DNA of 9,259 nt from an uncultured Bacillota bacterium (GTDB lineage: Bacteria > Bacillota_I > Bacilli_A > RF39 > UBA660), in contig CAMUZJ010000042.1 in the NCBI GenBank assembly GCA_947165195.1, positions 1 to 9,259 on the forward strand, written 5' to 3'. Below are positions 1 through 7,480 of this stretch, one piece after another; positions within the stretch are counted from its first letter, which is position 1, and each line of letters starts with the position of its first letter. The position numbers and the translations under genes are program-made. Under the pieces are notes generated by a model. It did not search any database and was not told the origin of the DNA. It saw nothing but the letters and a program-made list of their open reading frames with translations.

Positions 1-1313
1 TATTTTTCTTTTGCACATTCTATTGCCTTATCAACAATAATATCTGTTGTATCTAACTTTTCTACAACTACCGGATAAACTCCCCAGTTAAGAGCAAGTC
101 TTCTACCACTCTTTTCATCTTCTACCATAGCAAGAATTGGAGCATTTGGTTTTAAGTTACTGATTAGTTTAGCTGTTAGACCTGTAACTGTTGATACACA
201 AATTACTTTTGCATCTAGATTATTAGAGCTTTTTACAGCACATTCTGCGATTTGATGAGCAATCGTTGCATCTGGTTCTTCACTGTAATCATAATCAAAT
301 TCTACATAATCTTCTGTATCTTCACAAATTTTTGCCATAGCGGCAACTGTTTCTATTGGATGCTTTCCTGTAGTTGTTTCTCCACTTAACATAACAGCAT
401 CTGTTCCATCTAATACAGCATTGGCAATATCTGATGATTCTGCTCTTTTTGGACGAGCATTTTCCATCATCGTTTCAAGCATTTCTGTTGCAACAATACA
501 AATTTTACCTCTAGAACGAGCGGCTCTAATTAATTCTTTTTGTACTACGGTAATTCTAGAGAATGGAATTTCATTTCCTAAATCTCCACGGGCTACCATA
601 ATACCATCACTAACATCTAAAATTTCTTCTAAGTTTTGAATTCCTAATTCACTTTCAATCTTAGAAATAATAATAAAGTCTTCTCTTTCATATTTCTTAA
701 GTAATTTCTTAACTTCTAAAACATCTTCTTTGGAAGATACGAAAGATAAAGCAAGTATCTCTCCACCGTGGCTACAAGCATATTTTAAATCTTCTTTATC
801 CTCATCACTAATATATGGAATATTTAACTTAACCCCTGGAACACTAATACTTTTTCTGTTTCCTAGTAATCCACCAATTACAATCTTACAAGTTACTCCA
901 TCACTTTCTATACTAATAACTTCTAACTTCATTTTACCGTTTTCTAGTAAAATACTAGAACCTACTTCTAAGCTATCTAAAGCTTCTGGATGGTTAACGG
1001 TAATTCTTTCCATATTTCCTAAGATATTATCTTTTACTAATCGAATGGTATTTCCTTCGATTAGTTCAATGTTATCTCCTTCTAAAGTTCCGCTTCTAAA
1101 TTCTGGACCTTTTGTATCCCAAAGAATGGCTACATTTTTTCCTGTTCTTTTTCTAACAATTCTAACAGATTCTACAGCTTGTAATCTTTCTTCTTCTGTT
1201 GCATGAGAAAAGTTAATTCTAGCTACATTCATTCCAGCTAATACCATTTTCTCCATGATATCTGCTTCATTTGACTTAGGTCCAATACTACAAATAATCT
1301 TTGTTTTTTTCAT
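1..1313 (-). CDS. pyk: Pyruvate kinase, 5' part (C-terminus runs off the window)
   Basis: Catalyses phosphoenolpyruvate + ADP to pyruvate + ATP, the last step of glycolysis, in the cytoplasm. The frame opens at ATG 1313-1311, preceded by GGAGGT (1328-1323) nine bases upstream, and stays open for 437 codons to the window edge; the family has about 470-585 residues, so the C-terminal allosteric domain is cut. Visible motifs: substrate-loop residues R32, N34 and S36 in ARINFSH; DTKGPEFR at 66-73; catalytic K218 in SKIES; metal and loop motif VARGDLG at 240-246; ATEML at 275-279; RAESSDIANAVLDGTDAVMLSGET at 290-313. Glu71 in KGPE is the residue found in K+-dependent pyruvate kinases. Odd: the motif normally reading PTRAE reads P-K-R-A-E, with Lys289 at the position of the conserved active-site Thr (yeast T298, rabbit muscle T327). 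Third gene after polA and mutM on this strand, but with its own promoter. Identity is certain; full activity is less so. Confidence 0.97.
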   Translation of the reverse strand, partial: MKKTKIICSIGPKSNEADIMEKMVLAGMNVARINFSHATEEERLQAVESVRIVRKRTGKNVAILWDTKGPEFRSGTLEGDNIELIEGNTIRLVKDNILGNMERITVNHPEALDSLEVGSSILLENGKMKLEVISIESDGVTCKIVIGGLLGNRKSISVPGVKLNIPYISDEDKEDLKYACSHGGEILALSFVSSKEDVLEVKKLLKKYEREDFIIISKIESELGIQNLEEILDVSDGIMVARGDLGNEIPFSRITVVQKELIRAARSRGKICIVATEMLETMMENARPKRAESSDIANAVLDGTDAVMLSGETTTGKHPIETVAAMAKICEDTEDYVEFDYDYSEEPDATIAHQIAECAVKSSNNLDAKVICVSTVTGLTAKLISNLKPNAPILAMVEDEKSGRRLALNWGVYPVVVEKLDTTDIIVDKAIECAKEK

Positions 1314-1339
1314 ACTTCTACTACCTCCAAACGAATTTG

Positions 1340-1368
1340 ATTCTATCATAAATCTAATCTTTATTCAA
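1340..1368 (-). promoter_or_regulatory. SigA-type promoter of pyk
   Basis: On the minus strand, TTGAAT (1368-1363) and TAGAAT (1345-1340) are separated by 17 bases, and TG lies one base before the -10 (extended -10). A start near 1333 would give a leader of about 20 bases carrying the pyk SD. The -35 begins ten bases after the mutM stop codon, so pyk can be expressed independently of polA-mutM. Confidence 0.7.
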
Positions 1369-1377
1369 TATCTTATG

Positions 1378-2199
1378 TTATTTTTGGCAATTCATACAAA
1401 AATAAGTTCCCCGTCCACCTAATTTTATTTTTATAATTTTTTCTCCACAGTCTGGACAAGAAGCTCCTTCCCTACTATGTACTAGTAATTCATGTTGAAA
1501 TAGTCCATGTACTCCTTCACTTGATGTAAAAGACTTAATTGTTGTACCACCTAACTCTACCGCATGGGATAGTACCGTTTTGGTATTATCTATAATCATC
1601 TGGCACTCTTCAATACTTACAAGATTAGCTTTTCTATTTGGATTAATTTTACTCATAAATAATATCTCATCATCATAAATATTTCCAATACCACAAATAA
1701 TACTTTGATCTAGTAAAGCTGTTTTTATAGGGAGTCTTATTCTAGATAATTTCTCATATAAATATTCTTTAGAAAGAGTTTCATCATAAAACTCTTTTCC
1801 TAATTCTGATAAAGGTTTTACATGATAAACTTCTTCTTTAGGAAGAAGATGCATTTTACCAAATTTTCTTACATCATGAAATCTGAAACTTATACTATCA
1901 TCTAATAGAAATTCTACGTGTTCATGTTTTCCTATTACTTCTCCTTTTTTTCGGAACATGAACTTTCCTTCCATTCGAAGATGAACAAGTAAGGCATAAT
2001 CATCTAATAACATTACGATAAACTTTCCCCTAGTAGTAATAGAATTTATCTTTTGACCTATTATTTTTTTCTTAAATTCGTTGCTTGTTGGATAAGCAAT
2101 AATATTATCCCAATAGATATTACAATCTGTTATTTTTTTACCAGTAATAAGAGGAGTTAGACTCTTTACTACTGTCATTACTTCTGGCTTTTCTGGCAT
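1378..2199 (-). CDS. mutM: Formamidopyrimidine-DNA glycosylase (Fpg/MutM)
   Basis: Bifunctional DNA glycosylase/AP lyase that removes 8-oxoguanine and formamidopyrimidines and nicks the abasic site; base-excision repair in the cytoplasm. At 273 residues it has the family's usual length. The N-terminus MPEKPEV keeps catalytic Pro2 (Schiff base), Glu3 and Glu6; the usual Leu4 is Lys. Lys59 in TTRGKF is the conserved N-domain catalytic lysine; LRMEGKF at 74-80 and VRKFGKM supply the void-filling Met, Arg and Phe. GIGNIYDDEIL is the helix-two-turn-helix signature. The C-terminal zinc finger is complete: C248, C251, C268, C271, with Arg263 in GGRGTYFC. The start is fixed by Pro2 and by an AAAGGA-type SD nine bases upstream. 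It lies 130 bases downstream of polA on the same strand; polA-mutM adjacency is also seen in Bacillus, which fits coupled excision and gap filling. Confidence 0.97.
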   Translation of the reverse strand: MPEKPEVMTVVKSLTPLITGKKITDCNIYWDNIIAYPTSNEFKKKIIGQKINSITTRGKFIVMLLDDYALLVHLRMEGKFMFRKKGEVIGKHEHVEFLLDDSISFRFHDVRKFGKMHLLPKEEVYHVKPLSELGKEFYDETLSKEYLYEKLSRIRLPIKTALLDQSIICGIGNIYDDEILFMSKINPNRKANLVSIEECQMIIDNTKTVLSHAVELGGTTIKSFTSSEGVHGLFQHELLVHSREGASCPDCGEKIIKIKLGGRGTYFCMNCQK

Positions 2200-2329
2200 A
2201 CTACTTTTTCCTTTACTTTTTGTTTTACTTCATTTTTTTCTATATCTTTATATTTATCTTTGCACTTTTCAAAGCACATATCTAAATAAAAATCATAAAA
2301 TTCTTTTAATATAAGGTTCCATTGACTTT

Positions 2330-4942
2330 CTATTTTGCTTCACTCCAGTCATTACCTATTCCTATATCTACTTTTAGTGGAACATTTAATGGATAAGTAT
2401 TTTCCATAATCTCTTTTACAATCGTTTTTACTTCTTCTAACTCGCTATTTAAAACATTAAAAATAAGTTCATCGTGTACTTGAAGTAACATTTTACTTTT
2501 TAAATTACGTTTTTTAAATTCTTGATAGATTTCTACCATAGCTTTTTTTAATATATCTGCTGCTGTTCCTTGAATAGGGGTATTTAGAGCCATTCGCTCT
2601 CCACTTTGTCTTATCATAAAATTTTTATTTTGTAACTCTTCAATTACTCTTTTTCTACCCATTAGTGTTTTTACGTAACCATCTCGATATGCTTCCCTTT
2701 TTAGTTTTTCCATAAATTCAACAATCCCTGGATAAGTTTCTAAGTATTTATCGATAAATGCTTTGGCATCTTTAAAGTCAATTCCTAAGTCATCTGCTAG
2801 TCCAAAAGAACTAATACCATATACGATACCAAAGTTTACTGCTTTAGCGGTTCTTCTCATATCTTTTGTCACTTCTTCCATTGGTACATGAAAGATATCA
2901 GAAGCAGTCTTTGTATGAATATCTTTATCTTCTCTAAATGCTTCTATTAAATTTTCTGAGTTTGAAAGGGATGCAAATATTCTTAGTTCTACTTGTGAAT
3001 AATCACTACCTAGGAGTACAGAATCTTCATCTGGAATAAATGCTTTTCGAATAATCTTTGAATAATCTCCTCTTGCAGGAATGTTTTGTAAGTTTGGTTC
3101 AATACTAGAAAGTCTTCCTGTACGAGTTAATGCTTGAGTATAGATGGTATGAATTCTTCCATCTTTTCTAACTTCTTCTACTAATCCTACTGCATAGTTT
3201 GTATATAGTTTGGCTAGTGTTCTATACTCTAGTATTTTATTAACGATTGGATAATCATCTACTAATTTATCTAGTATATCTTTACTTGTTGAATATTTTC
3301 CATCTTTTGCTCTTTTTGGATAAGGAATTTCTAAATCTTCAAATAATACTTTAGCAAGTTGGATTGGTGACATAATATTAAATTCTAATCCAGCTATCTC
3401 ATAGATTTCTTTTTCTACTATATCCATTTTTTCTTTTAATTCTTCTTGTACTTTTGTTAAGTATTCTACATCTACTTTAATACCTGTATTTTCCATATCT
3501 GCTAAGACAATACTTAGAGGCATCTCAATTTGATTAAATAAATATTCTAATTTTTCTTCCTTGATTTTTTCTTCTATTTTATCTTTTGTTTCATAGATAA
3601 ATTTTGCTTTTTGAATTGCTAAATTTCTAAGTTCTTCTAATTCTACTTCTTTTGGCCTTTTATCGGTACCAAAGGTATCTTCATAGGAAGTTATTTCATA
3701 GTCAAAACTTCTTGCTACAAAGCTAATATCATCTTTTACTATGTAGTCTAGAAGATAGGTTGCTATCATCGTATCAAATGTAACATTTTGAAATGTTATT
3801 TTGTATGGATTTAAAACAACTAAGTTTTTCTTAAAGTCATAGGTATATTTTTCTACATCACACCCAAATATTTGTTTATATTCATCTATTTCAGAAGGAG
3901 CTATAAAGTATCCCTTTTCTCCATCGTAAATTCCTATTCCTAAGATTTCGCTTTTCGAGTAGATTGTTCCTCTTGTTTCTAAGTAGAAAGAGAATTTTTT
4001 AGTGGTATCTAAATTAGCAATATCCTCTATTACTATTTTTTCTTGTTTTATTTCTTTTTTCGTTTCTTCTTCTACTCCAAATAAATCATATTTACGAATT
4101 AGGGATTGAAATTCATATTCTTCTAAGTATTTTAATAATTCTTTTTTATTGATTCCATTATATTTACAATCTTCTAGTGTAAAAGGAATTGGTACTTCCC
4201 GGTAGATAGTTGCGATATCATAACTCATAAAGGCATTTTCCCGGTCTTGTTCTAGTTTTTCTTTTGTCTTTCCTGTTACTTTATCTAAATTATCATATAG
4301 GTTTTGTAGAGAGCCAAATTTTTCTAGTAAGCTAATAGCTGTTTTTTCTCCTATTCCCTTAACTCCTGGGATATTATCTGATGCATCTCCCATAAGTGCT
4401 TTTATATCAATCATTTTAATAGGATCTACTTTATAGGTTTCTTGAAATACTTCTTTGGTCATCATGATATAGTCATTACTTTTTAATAGTTTTACTACTA
4501 CTTCATCACTAATTAGTTGAAGTAGGTCTTTATCACTAGAGACAATGGTTGCGATAAACTCATCTTCTTGATCGACTATTTTGGAAATTGTTCCTATAAT
4601 ATCATCTGCTTCATAGTTATCAATTTCAAAGTACTTAATCCCCATCGCATTTAATACTTCTTTGGCAACAGGAAATTGTACTTTTAATTCATCAGGCATA
4701 GCAGCTCTTCCTGCTTTATATACTTCATATTTATCATGTCTAAATGTTTTTCCTTTATCGAATGCTACCAATATGTAAGAAGGCTCTTCTTCTTTTATAA
4801 TTTTATTCATCATATTGATGAATCCATATAAAGCATTGGTTGGAAATCCTTTAGAATTTTTCATAATATTTCCACTATATGCAGTTGCATAATAGCTTCT
4901 AAATAATAAGTTATTTCCATCTACTAAGATTATTTTTTTCAT
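2330..4942 (-). CDS. polA: DNA polymerase I (5' nuclease plus polymerase; proofreading domain vestigial)
   Basis: Fills repair gaps and removes Okazaki RNA primers. 870 residues, a normal bacterial length. The 5' nuclease domain (about 1-290) shows LVDGNNLLFRSYYA, FDKGKTFRH, YEADDIIGT (110-118), SSDKDLLQL and GDASDNIPGVKGIGEKTA (185-202). The middle domain (about 310-470) has lost the 3'-5' exonuclease residues: the DxE motif reads Y320-L-E322, and the later catalytic Asp positions are not acidic, as in Bacillus-type enzymes. The polymerase domain (about 475-870) is intact: TGRLSS-x-EPNLQNIP (608-621), motif A DYSQVELR with D647, O-helix RRTAKAVNFGIVYG (696-709) with K700, F704 and Y708, and motif C QVHDE with D824 and E825. 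F704 is the Phe that disfavours dideoxynucleotides. SD AGGTGA stands four bases before the ATG. It is divergent from lexA and first gene of the polA-mutM unit. Confidence 0.98.
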   Translation of the reverse strand: MKKIILVDGNNLLFRSYYATAYSGNIMKNSKGFPTNALYGFINMMNKIIKEEEPSYILVAFDKGKTFRHDKYEVYKAGRAAMPDELKVQFPVAKEVLNAMGIKYFEIDNYEADDIIGTISKIVDQEDEFIATIVSSDKDLLQLISDEVVVKLLKSNDYIMMTKEVFQETYKVDPIKMIDIKALMGDASDNIPGVKGIGEKTAISLLEKFGSLQNLYDNLDKVTGKTKEKLEQDRENAFMSYDIATIYREVPIPFTLEDCKYNGINKKELLKYLEEYEFQSLIRKYDLFGVEEETKKEIKQEKIVIEDIANLDTTKKFSFYLETRGTIYSKSEILGIGIYDGEKGYFIAPSEIDEYKQIFGCDVEKYTYDFKKNLVVLNPYKITFQNVTFDTMIATYLLDYIVKDDISFVARSFDYEITSYEDTFGTDKRPKEVELEELRNLAIQKAKFIYETKDKIEEKIKEEKLEYLFNQIEMPLSIVLADMENTGIKVDVEYLTKVQEELKEKMDIVEKEIYEIAGLEFNIMSPIQLAKVLFEDLEIPYPKRAKDGKYSTSKDILDKLVDDYPIVNKILEYRTLAKLYTNYAVGLVEEVRKDGRIHTIYTQALTRTGRLSSIEPNLQNIPARGDYSKIIRKAFIPDEDSVLLGSDYSQVELRIFASLSNSENLIEAFREDKDIHTKTASDIFHVPMEEVTKDMRRTAKAVNFGIVYGISSFGLADDLGIDFKDAKAFIDKYLETYPGIVEFMEKLKREAYRDGYVKTLMGRKRVIEELQNKNFMIRQSGERMALNTPIQGTAADILKKAMVEIYQEFKKRNLKSKMLLQVHDELIFNVLNSELEEVKTIVKEIMENTYPLNVPLKVDIGIGNDWSEAK

Positions 4943-4959
4943 ATTCTCACCTGTTATTT

Positions 4960-4967
4960 AGTATAGC
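4960..4967 (-). promoter_or_regulatory. Probable extended -10 promoter of polA
   Basis: On the minus strand, TATACT (4965-4960) is preceded by TG at a one-base distance, giving an extended -10. No good -35 hexamer is present 16-18 bases upstream, which is tolerated with extended -10 elements. A start near 4953 leaves a short leader carrying the SD. The LexA box (5001-5014) lies about 36 bases upstream of this -10, so it would not directly block it. Confidence 0.5.
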
Positions 4968-5000
4968 ATATTAATGATAAATAGGAAGAAAAAATCTAAC

Positions 5001-5014
5001 AAAACATTTGTTTG
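5001..5014. promoter_or_regulatory. LexA (SOS) box in the polA-lexA intergenic region
   Basis: Read on the minus strand the site is CAAACAAATGTTTT, matching 12 of 14 positions of the Bacillus/Firmicute LexA box CGAACRNRYGTTYC; on the plus strand it is the dyad AAAC-N4-GTTT. Its right edge overlaps the -35 hexamer of the lexA promoter, the expected placement for autorepression. It is the only convincing match I found in the window. Confidence 0.65.
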
Positions 5015-5040
5015 ACTGATAGATTTACTCATGGTAAAAT
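5012..5040 (+). promoter_or_regulatory. SigA-type promoter of lexA
   Basis: TTGACT (5012-5017) and TAAAAT (5035-5040) are separated by exactly 17 bases. The inferred start near 5047 lies downstream of the ATG at 5031, so that upstream ATG cannot be in the transcript; translation must start at 5061. The LexA box overlaps the -35. Confidence 0.75.
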
Positions 5041-5060
5041 TTAAATGGGAGGATTATGTT

Positions 5061-5681
5061 ATGGAACAGTTAACTACTAGTCAAGAAAAAGTACTTGTTG
5101 CTATTAAGAAATTAATTGCTAAAAATGGGTATCCACCTACGGTTAGAGAAATTGGTAAAGAAGCAAATTTAAGCTCCCCTGCTACGATTCATTTTCATTT
5201 AACAAAGTTAGAGGAAAAGGGGTATATTAAAAAGGGAGATAATACGAACAGAACGATTGAATTATTGGTAAAGAATGAATTTATTAAGAAAAAAGAAGAG
5301 GTTGTAGAACTTGCTTTTCTTGATAAAGATAATGCTTCTACTTTTATTAATAAGTTAGATGAATGTAAAAAACATATCTTTATTCCTACTTCTATGATAG
5401 AGGATAAAAAGGATGTATTTGCTTTTTTAGTTACTGGAGATAGTATGATAAAAGCTGGTATTTTAGATGGGGATATTGTAGTTGTTGAAAAAAGAGATAA
5501 CGCTCGTAGTGGAGATAAAGTAGTTCTTATTACGGATACAAAAGAAGTTTGTGTTAGGACTATCTATAAAGAAAATAATTATTTTAGGTTACAACCTGAA
5601 AATGATAATATGGTAACTGTTCTTTTAAAAGAGGTAACGATTTTAGGAAAAGTAATTGGCTTATATCGGAAAATAAAATAA
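5061..5681 (+). CDS. lexA: LexA-family SOS repressor with altered self-cleavage residues
   Basis: Family role: dimeric repressor of DNA-damage genes that inactivates itself by RecA*-stimulated cleavage. Start chosen at 5061: SD GGGAGG lies eight bases before it and the promoter -10 overlaps the in-frame ATG at 5031. This gives 206 residues, about the length of the Bacillus protein (205). The N-terminal winged helix-turn-helix is intact: NGYPPTVREIG (22-32), LSSPATIHFHLTKLEEKGYI (37-56). The C-terminal peptidase-like domain keeps the nucleophile Ser128 in GDSMI and the flanking LDGDIVVV and RLQPEN motifs. Spacing to B. subtilis LexA (A91-G92, S127, K165) is gap-free and shows two changes: the scissile pair is Ala92-Ser93 instead of Ala-Gly, and the general-base Lys is Arg166. 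It is therefore probably DNA-binding but slow or unable to self-cleave. Alternative: a LexA paralogue with another inducer; a second lexA elsewhere cannot be excluded. Confidence 0.93.
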   Translation: MEQLTTSQEKVLVAIKKLIAKNGYPPTVREIGKEANLSSPATIHFHLTKLEEKGYIKKGDNTNRTIELLVKNEFIKKKEEVVELAFLDKDNASTFINKLDECKKHIFIPTSMIEDKKDVFAFLVTGDSMIKAGILDGDIVVVEKRDNARSGDKVVLITDTKEVCVRTIYKENNYFRLQPENDNMVTVLLKEVTILGKVIGLYRKIK

Positions 5682-5713
5682 AAAGGGCTCGTTAATTTGA
5701 GCTCTTTATTTTG
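5682..5713. terminator. Bidirectional intrinsic terminator between lexA and the convergent gene
   Basis: AAAGGGCTC (5682-5690) pairs with GAGCTCTTT (5699-5707), nine pairs including one G-U, around an eight-base loop. It starts directly after the lexA stop and overlaps the stop codon of the convergent minus-strand gene. T-rich tracts follow on both strands (TTTATTTTGTT on plus, TTTTTATTTTATTTT on minus). Confidence 0.8.
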
Positions 5714-7412
5714 TTCTACTAGTTATATCTTCTTTTGTTATTTTTTTATTTAATACCATGTTATCTTCAATATAGTGGTCGTGTTTTGGATTTAGTCTAA
5801 ATTCATATACTACTCTTTTAGCAATTATTCCTAAGATATTGCTGTCTAAGTAGATTTTATCTTTTCCATCTGTTAGTGGAATAGAAAAGTCTTCTAGAGA
5901 TTGTGCATATATTTGGAAGGCATTCGCCATAGTATTAGAATCTTTATAAATTATCTTTGATACGGTTTCAATGGCATGGTCTAAGGAATTACTATATTCT
6001 TTTAAATTATCTTTTTTTAATAAAGGAGATAAGTCTATATTTTGTATTCCGTAATAGATAAGACATCTATTAAAATAATCTTTTATTTGAATTTCTTTTT
6101 CTCTTCCATTATCCATTACCTTTAAGGTTTTATCCATATTATTATGTAAGAATTGGTAGGCATTTCTTACTATTTCTTTATCGCTTAAAAAGTCTTTGTT
6201 GTGATTGGTTATAGAATAGGTATTATCATCTAATTGTCTAAAGTTAATTTTTTCTTCTTTAGTAAGTTTTTTATTTGCATGATTTTCATTTTGTAATCTC
6301 ATAGCCATTTTTTGTTCAAAAGGTGGATTAGGATTGATTGGTCTTTTCTTTGGATGTTTAGGCTTTTCTTCTTCTTTTTCTTCTGTCTCTTCATATATTT
6401 TTGTTGGTTCACTAGAAACTATTTCTTCTTCTACTCTAGGAATAATAGGTTCTTGTGGAGAAGTTGGTTCAACTGGATTTTTTTCTATATTTTTTTCATC
6501 TTCGAAAGTATTTGCAAATGTTCCTATATCAAAAGCTATATTATTCGGAGTTATTTGACTGTTCCAACACTCGTTTAGAAACTCTTCTTCTACTAGTTTT
6601 TCAAAGTTATCTATTTTATCTATTAAAACTAGACTGCTTTTTTTGAAAAAGGTAGTTAATATTTCTTTATTGATTAGAAGAGGTGTAGAAGACTTTAGTA
6701 GCATATGATAACGTCCATCTAGGTAGTAATCAGAATTATTGATAATATCTTTTGTCTTGATTCTTAAATAATCATAATTATCTTGTGAAATGATATGATC
6801 ATCTTTCATATTCTCTTTGATACATTCTAGTAATATTAATGTAAGATAGTCATTTAAATATACATTTCTACCTTCATGTTTTATAATGGTATTATTTCCA
6901 TTCTCTACTAATTTTACAATAGAGTTTTTCATGGCTTCCTGCATAATTTTGCTTCTACTATCCTGATAAGTATTTGCTTTAAAATCTTCTTCTTTTAGGG
7001 CACCATATCCTAACCAGCCATTATATAATCCTGTATATAAAGGAGCTTCTAAAAAGTCAATTTTCCCTTCCATTTGTATCTCTTCTAATATTTTAATAGT
7101 ACCTTCTACTGTGTCTTCAAAACAATATAGTACAAATTCTCCACCTTGATTAGAGTATTCATAAAAACAAGGACATTTTTCTCTACCTAATCGATAGATT
7201 AATTCAATATTCATATTTCTTGTTTGATTTTTTGGAATATTTACAAATAATCTATGAGAATTTTTTTTATTTTTTAATGATTCATCTGTACATACCATGA
7301 TATATTCTTTATCATTTTCTGTAGTTTTTGCTTCTTCTTCTATTGCTTTTTTAAAGAAATCCTGTTTTTCTACTGGATTTTCTACTTTATAAAATAATTC
7401 ATTCCATTCCAT
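5706..7412 (-). CDS. Uncharacterised 568-aa protein with charged central linker and possible internal duplication
   Basis: Not recognised. Start chosen at ATG 7412: it has SD AAGGTGA (7424-7418) five bases upstream and an extended -10 promoter just before that. A longer in-frame ATG at 7481 would lie upstream of this promoter and overlap the tcdA end. The protein has no signal peptide or membrane segment and is probably cytoplasmic. Residues 1-300 look folded, with an aromatic-rich patch around 125-140 (YTGLYNGWLGYGAL). About 303-372 is a low-complexity Pro/Glu/Lys linker. About 373-568 is a second, mostly helical region. Parts of the two halves resemble each other: 155-200 and 413-457 share an Ile/Ala-rich helix, then T-(I/L), GR, DY and an aliphatic segment, suggesting a diverged duplicated domain. 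I cannot see catalytic motifs. It follows tcdA on the same strand and converges on lexA. The gene call is firm; the function is unknown. Confidence 0.85.
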   Translation of the reverse strand: MEWNELFYKVENPVEKQDFFKKAIEEEAKTTENDKEYIMVCTDESLKNKKNSHRLFVNIPKNQTRNMNIELIYRLGREKCPCFYEYSNQGGEFVLYCFEDTVEGTIKILEEIQMEGKIDFLEAPLYTGLYNGWLGYGALKEEDFKANTYQDSRSKIMQEAMKNSIVKLVENGNNTIIKHEGRNVYLNDYLTLILLECIKENMKDDHIISQDNYDYLRIKTKDIINNSDYYLDGRYHMLLKSSTPLLINKEILTTFFKKSSLVLIDKIDNFEKLVEEEFLNECWNSQITPNNIAFDIGTFANTFEDEKNIEKNPVEPTSPQEPIIPRVEEEIVSSEPTKIYEETEEKEEEKPKHPKKRPINPNPPFEQKMAMRLQNENHANKKLTKEEKINFRQLDDNTYSITNHNKDFLSDKEIVRNAYQFLHNNMDKTLKVMDNGREKEIQIKDYFNRCLIYYGIQNIDLSPLLKKDNLKEYSNSLDHAIETVSKIIYKDSNTMANAFQIYAQSLEDFSIPLTDGKDKIYLDSNILGIIAKRVVYEFRLNPKHDHYIEDNMVLNKKITKEDITSRTK

Positions 7413-7430
7413 ATCTTTCACCTTATCTAA

Positions 7431-7439
7431 ATTATAGCA
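7431..7439 (-). promoter_or_regulatory. Extended -10 promoter of the 568-aa protein gene
   Basis: On the minus strand, TGC-TATAAT (7439-7431) is a perfect -10 with the TG extension. No strong -35 is visible in the A/T tracts upstream. The inferred start near 7424 would leave a minimal leader containing AAGGTGA. It decides the start codon at 7412 over 7481. Confidence 0.6.
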
Positions 7440-7480
7440 AAAAAAATGAAAAATTACTTTATTTTTTTTATAATTTTTCA
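7439..7480 (-). terminator. Possible weak AT-only terminator after tcdA
   Basis: On the minus strand, TGAAAAATTA (7480-7471) pairs perfectly with TAATTTTTCA (7456-7447), ten pairs around a 14-base loop, followed by eight T (7446-7439). It overlaps the last codons of tcdA. The stem is almost all A-T, so termination is likely leaky. Confidence 0.35.

Noticed and set aside
421..1206. Open frames on the plus strand at 421-639 and 730-1206
   Set aside because: They are antisense to pyk, whose minus-strand frame encodes all the pyruvate kinase motifs; their Ser/Leu/Ile-rich products are typical of antisense readings in AT-rich genes.
2330..4942. Loss of the proofreading active site in PolA as a novelty
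   Set aside because: Inactive 3'-5' exonuclease domains are usual in Bacillus-type DNA polymerase I, so this is expected.
6312..6646. Plus-strand open frames opposite the 568-aa gene
   Set aside because: The Phe/Ser-rich products mirror the Glu/Lys-rich linker of the real gene; no SD or promoter supports them.
7439..7480. Inverted repeat at the tcdA end as an attachment site or regulatory operator
   Set aside because: It is an AT-only stem followed by a T-run next to a stop codon, more simply a weak terminator.
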